Source: Gnetum montanum (taxonomy: Eukaryota; Streptophyta; Gnetopsida; Gnetales; Gnetaceae). Taken from it: DNA of 38,516 nucleotides. The stretch lies in the NCBI GenBank assembly GCA_015680685.1, contig MNCI01007756.1, forward strand, positions 4,962 through 43,477, given 5' to 3'. How positions within the stretch are numbered: position 1 is the stretch's first letter; each line of letters starts with the position of its first letter. Positions 21,689 to 31,649 of the stretch are shown here, piece after piece. Under the pieces are notes generated by a model. That model was not told the DNA's origin, searched no databases, and was given only the letters and a program-made list of their open reading frames with translations. The translations under genes and the position numbers were made by a program.

Positions 21689-22506
21689 CGCTAGCTAGTG
21701 AAGACACAGACACAAAGAGACAGACAGAAAGAGAGGACAAGGGACAGAGAAAATAAAGAGACAGAGAGAGAGAGAGAGGACAGCATTTTCTCCGGCAATC
21801 GTTTGACAACACTATCTTTCCACAGAGATAGGAGACATTTTTGCTTGAGCATTGGCAGCAGGAGCAATTACCCCTTTGGCGAAGAGACAACTTTCTCCAT
21901 TGGTGATCGTCGGCAGTTTCGAGCAAAGACTACCTAAGGCAAAAGGAGCAGATCAGAGATCAAGAGATCATCTGGTGTGGTTTGTGAATTTCTATTGGTC
22001 AGAAGTAGTTGATCAATAGATGTCAGAACTTGACCTTCCTTGCATCCCATCTCTGGCCTACGAGGTAGATCGGACTCCATTCTGCATTTCTACTTAGACA
22101 ATTTTCTTGTTACTTTGTGTTTGCTTCATACAAAACAATCGGGGTCTCCCCAGTGTAACTGGAATATACAAAATACTCATTTTTCCGGGTCAAACCATAG
22201 ATCTTGCAATCACGCATTTTCCTTGTGTCTGATTCCTTTTACTGTGTTAGCGTTATCATCGTCATAATTCATCTGCATTGTTTTTCTCTCATTTTGCGAC
22301 CTGTCGAATCAAATCGATCCGCGAAATATTCACAATCTCCATCGGTTTACTGATTTGATAAGTCCCTGTCTGATCGACAAGACCGTTCAGGGCACTACGG
22401 ATTTGTTTTCTCCAGCATAGCCCTCACATAGATCCATGGTTAAGACTGTGTACACAGATTTTGTTTGGTATTCCAGCTGCTGACATTTTCTGTCGTTACA
22501 GTTTTC

Positions 22507-22523
22507 TGGCGCTAGAAGGAGGG
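22507..22523 (+). other. Primer-binding site of element E
   Basis: TGGCGCTAGAAGGAGGG begins six bases after the LTR end CA. It starts with TGG, the complement of the tRNA CCA end, as a primer site must. It is not the Met-initiator or the Asp type used by elements A and C. I do not assign the tRNA. Confidence 0.55.
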
Positions 22524-22753
22524 CCTAGGCTCCGATCTGTATTTTTCGGGTAGCCCTGTTAGCAACTTATACCCAAAAACTATAAATGTAATACCTCTAG
22601 GGAAGTTTATGGCAAATCGTGTGGTGTAGATCAGTTACTTTAACGATTCTTTTGGAATCCTACAGGGTAGAAAGCCTAAACACAATTTTTTTTCTTGCCT
22701 ATCGTTTCTTCTCTTAGATCCAGTCATTTATTGTCAACCAATCTACTTGATCA

Positions 22754-24790
22754 ATGGATCCATCTTACACAACCACAACTGCCATCCGCTGACTTGGGTG
22801 CCACATCTGTGAACCCTATCACTGTCACCAGGCCAGCTCCTGGTGCAGCAGGACCTTAGGGACCATCATGTCGGTCATTGAGGTTACAGGGCAAAGACCC
22901 AATATTTACTGTCGTGACCCCTGAGGAATACAACTTTATCTGCGTCAAAATCCAGGCGAAGCTTGCCCTTAGCTGAGCTGAAATTGAGGCGAAGCAAAAT
23001 TTCGAGATGATCCATCGAGGGGGCCAAGATTTCACCCCAACAGCCTATGACATCATCTCTTTAACAGACCAGCAACATGAAATTATAACACAGTTGGTCA
23101 TGGCTAAGAGCCAAGCTGCACGGGCAATGACGGAACCCCAGAATGGGGAGGAAGAAGATGATGAGTTTGCAGCCTAGTCTGAGCATTCATATCACACTCT
23201 TAGTCCCCATACTTACGTCAACCCATTATTCCCCTTTAACAGAGAGGCCACCTCTCTTAACCCAGCCATGACCACACAGATGCATTTCCCTGTCATTCTG
23301 CAAGGCACTGCGCAACCATCTGGGCTACAAGTACAAGTACCCCATAATAACATGGGGGCGGTCTCATCACCACGTGTGCTCAGCATTCCGTCGGTGGTTC
23401 CAGCGACCACCGCGCCCCATTTCATCCCTCAAATCCAACCCCAAACCATATCCACAACTCGTCCGATGCAGACCTTATCGCTACCACCCCCTCCAACCCA
23501 ATAGATCACCGCCCTCGTGCAACCACAGCTACCTATCCAATAGCCAGCCGCGAGTCAGTGGACCTACCTCGCAACACAACACAACCAATCTGCGGTGTAC
23601 GGTGTGCAACCCTCGATGGCACCCGCAACGCAAATTCTGCAGGTGATCCCGCAATATCCCTATCCTTATCCCGCGCAGCCGACGGCAGCTAATCTCTCTG
23701 CCCAAACCAATGGATGGTGGTCTTTACAGGTACCCCTTCCTGCAAGGATCCCCGCCCCACCATCTACTGACCAAACCATCCCACCATTTCCACTGCCTGG
23801 TACAGCTTTCCCAGGTCAGCCCCCTGCTCCTCCTGCACAGACACCTCTAGCAATAGGTCTGGACCAAGCATTTCTACTTATTCAAACCCTCACCGAGGAG
23901 GTTAGGCGTCTTAAGGCCATTGGCTCGGACACTGTACAGGTCATGGACTTTTACCAAGATGATCCCATTAGTTTAGCGGTCCCCATGTTGTCGTTACCAC
24001 CAGGGATGTCCTTACCTCATTTTACCAAGTATAATGGGGAAGGGGATCCTAACGCTCATTTAGTCACCTTTAGATCCGAATCCTTGTTGCTACAACAGTG
24101 GCCTCACACGATTATCCGCGTCTTTGCCATGTCTTTGATAGGGAAAGCTCTAGATTGGTATCGAGCCCTCCCACGCTCCTCCATTTTAACTTTGGAAGAG
24201 CTTCTGACACAATTCGTGACTCGCTTTAAATACAACTTAAAGCCGGAAGTCACGTTAGATCAACTTATGGGAGTGAAACAAGATCCTCTCGAACCAGTCC
24301 AGAAGTTCATACAGCGCTAGAATGCTACTTTGAACGAAATACGTGAGCCAATCACGGACTCACATTTACTAGCCATCTTCAAAGAAGTAGTCAATGACTT
24401 TATTAAGTCAAAGCTGTATTATCTTTCCCCCAACTCCTTACATCAGGCCTTCGCTCAAATTAGAAGCATCCAAGATGCTGCGGAGGCCAGCAAAGACCCG
24501 GCGTATGTCGCCTACAAGAACACCCACAACAAGGGCAAGGACAAAGGTAAAGCAACGACAACGACAGTAGCTGCGCTGGCTGAGGGCACGAAGAACAAGA
24601 ACAAGAAGGCACCTATAGTGCCTCCTAAGACCACAGCTAGTGCAGGGAGCACCAGCCAAGACACAGCTGCCTCTGAAGGCTTCCCCCAGCCAAAACCAAA
24701 GTTTGAGCGTAAAAATCGCTCAAAGTATATAGCCCTGCCTATAAAACATTCAGAACTGTTGAAACAATTTTTAGGGGCAGGGTTAAGGGT
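22754..24790 (+). pseudogene. gag of element E (nearly open, truncated before pol)
   Basis: Starts MDPSYTTT at 22754. The N-terminal third has a few stops and frame changes. A Pro/Gln-rich linker follows, and from 23595 the frame is open for 241 codons. The capsid domain is clear at about 23980-24310: LPHFTKYNGEGDPNAHL, then MSLIGKALDWYRALP and LLTQFVTRF, the Retrotrans_gag pattern. A single TAG at 24318-24320 replaces the expected Trp in QRWNATL, after which 24321-24803 continues open with a Lys-rich segment. No zinc knuckle, protease or pol follows; sequence of a different character begins near 24800. Probably Tat lineage. Confidence 0.8.
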
Positions 24791-24799
24791 TCTCAACTT

Positions 24800-25794
24800 G
24801 TGATGTTAGTTGGTCTAAATTGTGTTCATTGGTCTTAACAAAATTTGGAGATCAGCGATAGGGTTTTTATCGAAATTTTGGGAAATTTTATAGAACACGG
24901 CAGGGCAAGCATAATCCATTTTCTTTGCTGTTTCTGGTTCAACTGGACTACACTCAAAGAACTACTCCTATTGCACTCTCCATTTCCACTTCGGCAACAG
25001 CTGCGTCCGCAGGCAACAGCTGTGTTCTTGTAGGAGAGCAAAAGGAGAGGAAGGGGAACTCAAATGTTGTGGGAAACAACGCAGGTGAAGATAGGACTCA
25101 GAGCGAAGAAGGTAGACGGATGGCAACGGCCTGACCAATGCCAACACCAGCAGCAGCAGCAGCACGCATGCCCATGGGACCCTGGCATCATCTATATAAG
25201 AAGGCATTTCGCGGTATTCTTCTTCTTCTCATCTCACTGCTGTGCTCTCGCTTTGAAGCCATTATTTGTAACCACTATTATTTGCCATATTGGCCTGGGA
25301 AAATTTGTTACTAGACTTGTAAATGAGGTTTGATAAACAAATTTTTTTTTGATGCTGTCTTTGAATTGTAATCAAGGTTAATGGTAGAACGATAAACTAA
25401 GAGTAAGTGGGGACAAGTTGTTACTGGATTTGCAAATAAGGTTTAACAAATGATGTTGTAACGTAGTGTATCAATTGCAATCAAGGGTAGTGGTAAGATT
25501 AAGCAAGGTAGAGAGAGCCATTTCCTTTGTTTCTTATTGTTAGAAGTGATGACGAATAGTGACAAACAATTGTAGTAGTTGTGGTGAAACCCAGAAGTTT
25601 TGAGGGCTAGTATTTCATATTTTGGATGCTTTCAAGGTAGAAGTTCTATCAATCATTCTGCCTGTTGATAGAGGAAATACTATGTTTATTTCTGTAATTA
25701 ATTTTTCTTGTTAACCCCTCATTCTTGTTAACCTCTCATTCTTCGCTTTTTTCCTAATTCAATCTTTTCATTTTTTTTATGGTCTTTCATGTAG
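24800..25794 (+). other. Non-coding stretch before the STRUBBELIG-like exons
   Basis: No recognisable protein. It holds a short CAG run (25149-25163), a promoter-like site and then A/T-rich, intron-like DNA. The first exon of the gene that follows (signal peptide) should lie here, but I cannot find it. Confidence 0.4.
25193..25200 (+). promoter_or_regulatory. Possible promoter (TATA box)
   Basis: TATATAAG followed 20-40 bases later by a CT-rich run (TTCTTCTTCTTCTC), a common plant core-promoter layout. It lies about 600 bases before the first STRUBBELIG-like exon and on the same strand. Function is inferred. Confidence 0.35.
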
Positions 25795-26348
25795 TTAAAG
25801 CATTGAAAAGTCTGTTCAAGAGTTTGAATTCTCCATCACAACTTACTGGGTGGAATGCTGGTGGTGGTAGCCCCTGTTCTCAATTATGGAGAGGAATACA
25901 TTCTTCTAGAAGAAGAGTAACTGAAATGTATCATTTGATATATTGCCTTATATGTTTTCATCATATTCCTGGCCCATATTATCAGTATGAATTTTCTTAT
26001 AAACATCTTAGTGCACATTTACTTAGTTTGAGGTTATATTTCCTTTAAAGAAACCATCCTTTTTTGTTTCTGGATCTAAATGATTAAAACATGATGTTGC
26101 AGGGATCTATCCTTCAATAAACTTTCACAAGGCATTCCCCCTAGTTTCAGGTCTTTGTCCAAGCTGACTGTGCTGTAAGTAAATGAGGCTTTTGCTACTC
26201 TCCTTTACTTTTAATGTTTTTATTGCATTTAGTGTAAACTATTTTTTGGAGGGTTTAAGTATTTTTTATTATGTTCTGACAGACATTTGAAGAACAATCA
26301 GCTGAGTGGGCCACTTAACGTTATCTACTGTCGTCCTATCAAAGATCT
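25795..26348 (+). pseudogene. STRUBBELIG-receptor-family (SRF) LRR gene fragment, three exons
   Basis: SRF proteins are plant LRR receptor-like kinases. Exon 25795-25927 encodes the N-terminal cap: LKSLFKSLNSPSQLTGW, then a GGG-S-PC-W-RGI stretch and VTE. Exon 26103-26174 is exactly 72 bases and encodes one LRR (DLSFNKLSQGIPPSFRSLS). Exon 26283-26348 is 66 bases and encodes the next (HLKNNQLSGPLNV). Each has AG before and GT after, and splicing keeps the frame without a stop. SRF genes have the same 72- and 66-base exons. About three LRR exons between the first and second are gone, and nothing of the kinase follows: chromovirus DNA starts near 26440. The signal-peptide exon was not found. Confidence 0.78.
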
Positions 26349-26469
26349 GTAAGTTTACCTCTTAAAAATTTTAAGAATGTTGCTTTTTCTCTACTTTGTC
26401 CAGAGGTTCAGAGATGGTCTCTAGTGACCTTTTTGACTACCGTTGTAGTAGTTACATTGTAGCCAACTT

Positions 26470-27830
26470 ATGGTGTTTTTAATTTTCATTTTAAATATCT
26501 ACCACCATATTGTGTTTTTCACTTCTATGCTTCAATAAAAAGTGAAATTCTTGTAGCTGCCCTACCCACTTCATATGTGTAGCATTTAACTTATTTTATG
26601 AGTTTAAGAATTACAATACTTTGTGATTAGTGAAACGAAAAAATGTTTTTTAGCAAGTGATATCTCCAATATTTTAAAGCCTAAAGTATAGCATATAACT
26701 TCTTCTCATATATACTAGATTTTTTCCTAGATTCAGTTCACTTTTTTGAAAATAATGTAATGCACTCATCTTCTTGTCATAAAACACAATTGACTATAAG
26801 CTCACTTGCATCCATTTCCACTTTAAAAAGCTTGGAAAAGTTTGGAATTGCAAGCATTGATGCACTATAAATTTTATCCTTCAAAACTTTGAATAAATTC
26901 TCCTAATCATCATCCCAAATAAAATTTATATTCTGCTTCAAACAAGAAATTATTAACCATGAAATAGAACTAAAATGTCAAAAGAATCTTCTATAAAAAC
27001 TAGTTATCGTAAGAAAATATCTCTAACATCCTTTGGTGAAGGCCAATCTTTAATTGCCTTGAGCTTACTAGGCTCAACTTTTACTTAATTTTTGAAAGTG
27101 ACATTATTCAAATAAATAATCTTCCTCTTGAGCAAATAGCATTTCCTCACATTTACCAATAATTGAGCTTCATACAACTTAGAGAAACCCTTTCTCAAGT
27201 GATGTACATGCTCATTTTGTTAGCACCATATCCAAGAATATCATCAGAAAAACATAATGTAACATTTGTCAATTAGTTCCTTTCAAGACATCATGCATTA
27301 CCCTCATAAATGTAGTAGAAGCATTGATTAGCCCAAATGGCATAACTAAACACTCATACAGCCTATTTGGAGTTTTAAAAGTGATTTTCCAATCATTTCC
27401 TGACTTAATTCTTATTTGATGATAAGCAGTCTTTAAATTAATCTTAGAATATCAATAATGTCATCCATTCTAGGTATAGGAAACCTATACTCAATAAGAA
27501 TCCTATTAACAGTCCCAAAATCAATGCACATCCCCATTTCATTGGTATCTTTCTTAGGTACTAACACTAGTAGTAGTAAACATGGGAAAATAAACTTCTA
27601 GGTAAAGTCATTTAAGAGTAACTCACCTTTCTATGAAGCTCTTCCCTATGATGTCAAGTCATTCAGTATGCTCCCTCACTTGGCATGATTGCGCTTAGAA
27701 TGAAGTCAATCTAACATTGAATTGATCTCATAAGAGGAAACCATTCTAAATTACCCTTAAACATATCAACAAACTTTTATGTCAGAGGTTACACCATTGT
27801 TGGAAGTTCATTTGCTTACTTTTCTTTATA
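26470..27830 (-). pseudogene. RT and RNase H of element F (degenerate)
   Basis: The minus strand shows in order: a pre-RT block KFVDMFKGN (near 27770), PKKDTNEMGMCIDFGTVNR (27510-27570), [30 protein letters not shown] (27370-27440), [15 protein letters not shown] (about 27310-27355), LKAIKDWPSPKDV (near 27030-27070), VEMDAS-like remains near 26810, and the RNase H end KWVGQLQEFHFLLKHRS (about 26510-26560). Frames change several times and stops are common. It would copy the element RNA but is dead. The pattern HMKWVxxLQxFxFxxKHxSG fits chromoviruses. Confidence 0.8.
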
Positions 27831-27908
27831 TTTTACAATTTTAGAGATAATAATGAAACCCTGCCTATCTTGTTTAGACAAACAAATAGTGAAGATACAC
27901 TGATAAAA

Positions 27909-28559
27909 TCAGTCAAGTGGGAGGATAAAAGGTAGGGTTGGGTGAGGAGGATGAGCAAAGGTACCGTTGCCATTGCAGTAATCAAAGCCAAACCACACAT
28001 TGGTGGGAATGAACACCCTGAAATAGAACTTGAGTGAAAAGCTAGAACCAGACTGCAAATACACTTTGGCCCAGCCAAGCCTCCATTTGTCAGAGCCAAA
28101 CTGTTTAACAAAGAAAGTGCAGATTGCACTATCCATGCAGTGTGCACTTGCCACAAAGCTGTCGATTCCACACTTTGAAAAGCTTTTCCATTGGTTCTCA
28201 TACTTGGGTTAGGAGAGTAAACTAGGTGATGTCCATGGTTGCCTGTCTTCAGAGTCTCAGACACCACTTCGTTGCCATGGCCATCTCCAAACGGAACTCT
28301 GATCCCATCCCATGTTTCTACAGAATCTGCATAGGTGGTCTCTATTTCTACCCTGTAACTACACGTGTTGTTGCCCTGTTATTTCATTACAAGAAATCAA
28401 AGTTGTCTATATCATAACTGGATCATGTCGTGGTTGTGAAATATAAGTGTTAGCTATTTGTGTTTCTGGTGGAGACCATGGTCTAGATCCAGCCTTTGCA
28501 GCATGTACCATTAGTACCATCAGTAGTATGTTAACTGTGCCTTTGCTTGGCCAAGCCAT
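27909..28559 (-). pseudogene. ATS3-like embryo-specific protein (PLAT/LH2-type), frameshifted
   Basis: ATS3 proteins are small secreted plant proteins of the PLAT/LH2 group (Pfam ATS3). The start ATG at 28559 opens a signal-peptide-like run (NILLMVLMVHAAKA). A stop follows near 28411, then a second frame from 28360 carries SYRVEIETTY, WDGIRVPFGDGHGNEVV. After a frameshift near 28170-28200 the last frame has FSKCGIDSFV, then ICTFFVKQFGSDKWRLGW, FYFRVFIPTNVWFGFDYC and ends TGA at 27909-27911. The FGD-GN, F-x-C, GWxPExV-like and P-x-VW-GF-YC motifs are the family signature. The copy lies in the same orientation as element F and directly abuts its protease and RT remains. Confidence 0.75.
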
Positions 28560-28700
28560 GTCATAGGAATCAAAATTCCAAGTTGTACCAAGAATACATG
28601 TCCATAATCTATGGAAGTAATATCACAAGAAACTTGATCTTTGTAGGAGCCGATCATAAAAAACAAGATACATCTTTCTTTAACTTCTTAAAAATAATTC
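28560..28700 (-). pseudogene. C-terminal end of protease of element F
   Basis: Minus strand reads YKDQVSCDITSIDYGHVFL and, after a one-base shift, LGTTWNFDSYDM. This is the chromovirus block YKDEVxCDVxPMxxxHLLLGRPWQFDR. It stops precisely at the ATG of the ATS3-like gene. Confidence 0.65.
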
Positions 28701-28979
28701 TTTGAAAGAAATGAAGTTTGTAGGTATCTGGATTAGGAGATTTGGACAAACCTAGCCTATGAACAACCTTGGTAGAGATCATATTTTCTTCAACTTAATA
28801 AGAATGTGAATCCATTCCTCACCAAACAAGCATTTAGCAATAATTTTAAAAATCATGTTTGTATTATCATCTTCAATATTAACATTTCTCATTAATGTAC
28901 AAGAATTAATCTCATTAATGTTTTAATCATAGGTATATTATGGTTATCTTCACATGTTGAGACAAAAGAATCCTTTTCT

Positions 28980-29600
28980 ATTTGAAGTTAATTTTCCTTT
29001 GACTTATTACATTTGCATTATTTATGGCCAATTTCTCAATAATTGAAGCATTGAATTTTGCTGGCACCCTTTCTTTGGATCGATTCTTCTAGAAACACTT
29101 CATAAAATCCTCCTTTGGTTTCTCTTTGTATCCTTCTTCTCTTTGGATTCCATCCCACCTTTGGGGGATTTAGAGTTTCTACCCATGAAATAAAATTTTG
29201 GATCACCTTTTAAGTTATCCTACAACTTTCTCTCAATTTTCAAAGATATTTTAAGGCCTCATCCAATGTTTAAGATTCATAGAAGATAAACTCTTGTTTA
29301 AGATTCATAGAAGAGAAGCTCTTGTTGATATTTCCTACTAGAGTAGCTATGAAGTTCGAAGCTTTCTCATAATCAGACCATTACATTTTTTCTTATGAAA
29401 AAACTTCATAAAAATCCATGTAATAATCTTGGATATTCTTACCATCTTGTCTTATATACTTAATCTTCCTTATATACTTAATCTTCAGGAGGGCTTCTTG
29501 TCTATGCTAGGACTTATCAAATGTTTGTTCATTAAATATTGCATCAGAGACCGATCTTGAATGGATGTGTCATGATTTATTGCAGGGCTTTCTTTCTCCT
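28980..29600 (-). pseudogene. gag of element F (degenerate)
   Basis: Minus strand: a Lys/Arg-rich region after a DEALKYL block, then a zinc-knuckle relic at about 29005-29050 reading QCFNY, EIGHK, CKC. The knuckle is CX2CX4HX4C in the family; here the second Cys is Tyr and two positions are stops. A direct repeat of about 30 bases (aagattcatagaaga) occurs at 29271-29325. The N-terminal part is not recognisable. Confidence 0.6.
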
Positions 29601-29816
29601 ACTAAATTATAAAATATTAAAATATTGTAACGAGTGACAACTCAGCCACTGTGTTCATATTACTTATTAAATCTTATTTTTAAAATGCCACCGACAAACC
29701 TGTCCCAGATGTAATTTCTTTGACTGTTCCAGGTCTGCAATGTAACGTACACTCTGTCAGAAGGCACGAAGGGTGGAAAGAGAAGCGGCTCTGTCTGGTA
29801 TGGTCAGAATAAAAAA

Positions 29817-30913
29817 ATGGCTCCGTCTGCATCGGCAACAAAATATAGGCCGCTGCTCAACTACCCCAAAAAAGGCCGCTGCTCTGAGCCCTCTTCACGG
29901 ATGGAGTCGGACAGGATGAAGTCGGTTCCAGCGCCGTTCCTGAGAAAAACGTATGAGTTGGTGAAAGATCCCTCCACGGATCATTCACACCACCTTCGTC
30001 GTGTGGAGTCCTCTCAAGTTGGCCCGAGATGTGCTTCCCAACTACTTCAATCACAGCAACTTGGAAGGCTTCGTTCGTCAACTCCATAATTACGTCAGTA
30101 TTTCTACCCTATTCTTATTTCTGCTCTATTTAAAATGCTCCATTGCCATTCACAGTGTTAAATGAGCTAACTGATTAACATTCTCCATTTGTATTTTGGT
30201 GTTGCAGGGTTTCAGAAGAATCGTTTCAGAGCGGTGGGAATTTGCGAACAAGTATTTTCGCAAGGGTGAGAAGCATCTGCTATGCCAGATACAGCGCCGC
30301 AAGAGGTCGGTGAATGCTGGAACCGGCGTCGTGGGCAGCAGCGACATTGCTACATCGCAATCGCAGTTGCAGTCACCGACGACAATTGACCATCACGAAT
30401 GGTCACGACTTTCCTCTTTGCCGCGGCTGCTGCCGGTGCCCATGTCGGCATTAGATTTGGCATTGTCAGGCAACTGTGAGCGGCTCCGTTGCAGCAACTG
30501 GATGCTGCTGTCAGAGCTGATGCACGTGCAAAGACTCTACAACGACCCTCTGTGGTTAGTGCACATGCACATGAAGCTGCCCCTGCTGACGCCACCGTTG
30601 CACATGGCAGCCACTGCAAGTCGGATGCTTCTGGAACCGCCCGGGCATGGGCATGGGCAGGTTCACGATATTATGGAAATCTCATCGTCGTTGCCGCCAG
30701 GTCTCTGGAAGAGAAGGCCAAAGCAGCAGCAGTTCCATAAAATTGTTTGGAGTGTCTGTCCCTGTGGCTCAGTCGGCTGGAAAGAAGAAGAGGCAAAATG
30801 TGCAGCCGCAGGGAGCCGGTGCTGAGTTGCCGCCACCTTCTAAAATTCCAAATCCTAATCCAAATGCCACCAATGATACATGTTCATTAACCCAATCCCA
30901 CCAATCATTTTGA
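29817..30913 (+). pseudogene. Class B heat-shock transcription factor (HSFB-like), two exons, frameshifted
   Basis: Heat-shock factors bind heat-shock elements in promoters; class B members mostly repress. The likely start is ATG 29901 (29817 is an in-frame alternative). Exon 1 to 30093 has [20 protein letters not shown] and, in another frame, [20 protein letters not shown] and FVRQLHNY; about 20 bases are missing between them. The intron (30094-30207, GT-AG) is at the conserved site inside the DNA-binding domain. Exon 2 continues [20 protein letters not shown] and LLCQIQRRK, then a coiled HR-A/B part near 30475-30560 ([16 protein letters not shown]). The class B repressor motif KLFGV is at 30740-30754 in a shifted frame, followed by KKKR, a likely nuclear signal. 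Two frameshifts mark it as a pseudogene, barring sequencing errors. Confidence 0.85.
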
Positions 30914-31073
30914 GACTTTATCCCTGTCTTGTGTTATGTAGATTTTGTTTCATTGAGACATTTTAAAGAAATTTTGATGTTGAAATTATCTTTTGGTTTT
31001 AAAGATATTTTAAAGGAAAATTTGATGTTGAAAGGTATTTTTCTTTTGGTTTGATTATCTTCCTAGAACGTGT
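30914..31073 (+). other. Short A/T-rich gap
   Basis: Contains three imperfect repeats of a AAATTTTGATGTTGAAA block (30969, 31017, 31083). No gene seen. Confidence 0.4.
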
Positions 31074-31646
31074 CATTTGAAAGAAATTTTGATGTTGAAA
31101 TTACATGCTTAAAAAATCACAGGAGTGTCTTCCATGCACTTATTAAAGGAATTTATGTGCATTTTGGGATGGTAGAAAGCTACGGTATTGTCTTTGTAGT
31201 TTTTGGAATGGATCCAGATAGTGAAGATTGCAAACTATCATACTGCTGTGAAGCAGATTTTGATCTTGTCTCAGCAGAATTTGAAGGAAAATAGTTGACT
31301 TGGCAAGATTTAGTTGCATATAAGGTAATGTTACTGTTTAATGATTTTAATGTTATTGTTGGATGTCCTTTACAACATATAGCTTTACTTAAAATGGTAT
31401 GAAAGTGTTTATCAGACTCAATTCATGTTGTTGCAGCGTTCTCCTAATGCATTAGTTGCACATCCAAGACCTTTTACGTTGTTGCAGCGTTCTCCTAATG
31501 CATTAGTTGCACATCCAAGACCTTTTACGGTGTGTGTACCTCCTGGCATTCATAGATTTCATGGAAACATTTGGGAGGTAGATGCTCTTCACCGTGTTCA
31601 AAGTGGTCTAGGCTACCCTTTGCCAATGTCAGATGAAACATCAGAG
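31074..31646 (+). pseudogene. Two exons of an unrecognised plant gene
   Basis: Exon 1 (about 31074-31324) reads FERNFDVEITCLKNHRSV, then VVFGMDPDSEDCKLSYCC and LTWQDLVAYK, with one in-frame TAG at 31292-31294 where Gln is likely. It ends in a GT donor at 31325. Exon 2 begins after AG at 31436 or 31487 and reads RSPNALVAHPRPFT, VCVPPGIHRFHGNIWEV, then GLGYPLPMSDETSE, to a GT at 31647. Both acceptors leave the same phase. The composition and splice sites look like real coding sequence, but I do not recognise the family. The 51-base duplication covers the acceptor. Confidence 0.5.
31428..31529 (+). repeat. Exact 51-base tandem duplication over a splice acceptor
   Basis: Units 31428-31478 and 31479-31529 are identical. 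Each begins TTGTTGCAG and ends TTTTACG. As 51 is 17 codons, the frame is kept and both copies offer an AG acceptor. Confidence 0.95.
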
Positions 31647-31649
31647 GTA

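Larger units (their letters stand above)
20898..22500 (+). mobile_element. 5' LTR of element E (Tat-like Ty3/gypsy)
   Basis: About 1.6 kb ending in TTACA just before a primer-like site; the start at TGAAACACCG is inferred from where the older spacer sequence ends. U3 carries a dense array of GCGTAA words (21091-21582). TATAAATA is at 21681-21688, followed by a purine-rich GACAGA/GAGAGA leader at 21700-21780. Its C+G and CpG content is visibly higher than in elements A to C, which suggests a younger insertion. A second LTR is not in the window. Confidence 0.62.
26440..29620 (-). mobile_element. Element F: degenerate chromovirus-type Ty3/gypsy element holding a host gene
   Basis: On the minus strand from 29620 down: gag with a zinc-knuckle relic, the end of the protease, an ATS3-like gene (27909-28559), then RT and RNase H. 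Motifs resemble chromoviruses rather than Athila, for example [12 protein letters not shown] and MKWVGQLQEFHFLLKHRS. Integrase and LTRs were not found. Roughly 100 codons that normally link protease and RT are absent and the host gene stands in their place. Confidence 0.75.

Noticed and set aside
21612-21937. Open frames on both strands over the GA-rich leader of element E.
   Set aside because: Produced by the low-complexity GACAGA/GAGAGA run; no homology and located in an LTR.
27833-28267. 144-codon minus-strand frame as an independent protein.
   Set aside because: Its first third is the ATS3-like frame; the rest is the wrong frame after the frameshift, while the conserved motifs are in the frame ending at 27909.
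30350-30619. Minus-strand alanine-rich frame inside the heat-shock factor.
   Set aside because: Antisense of the G+C-rich exon 2; no motif of its own.
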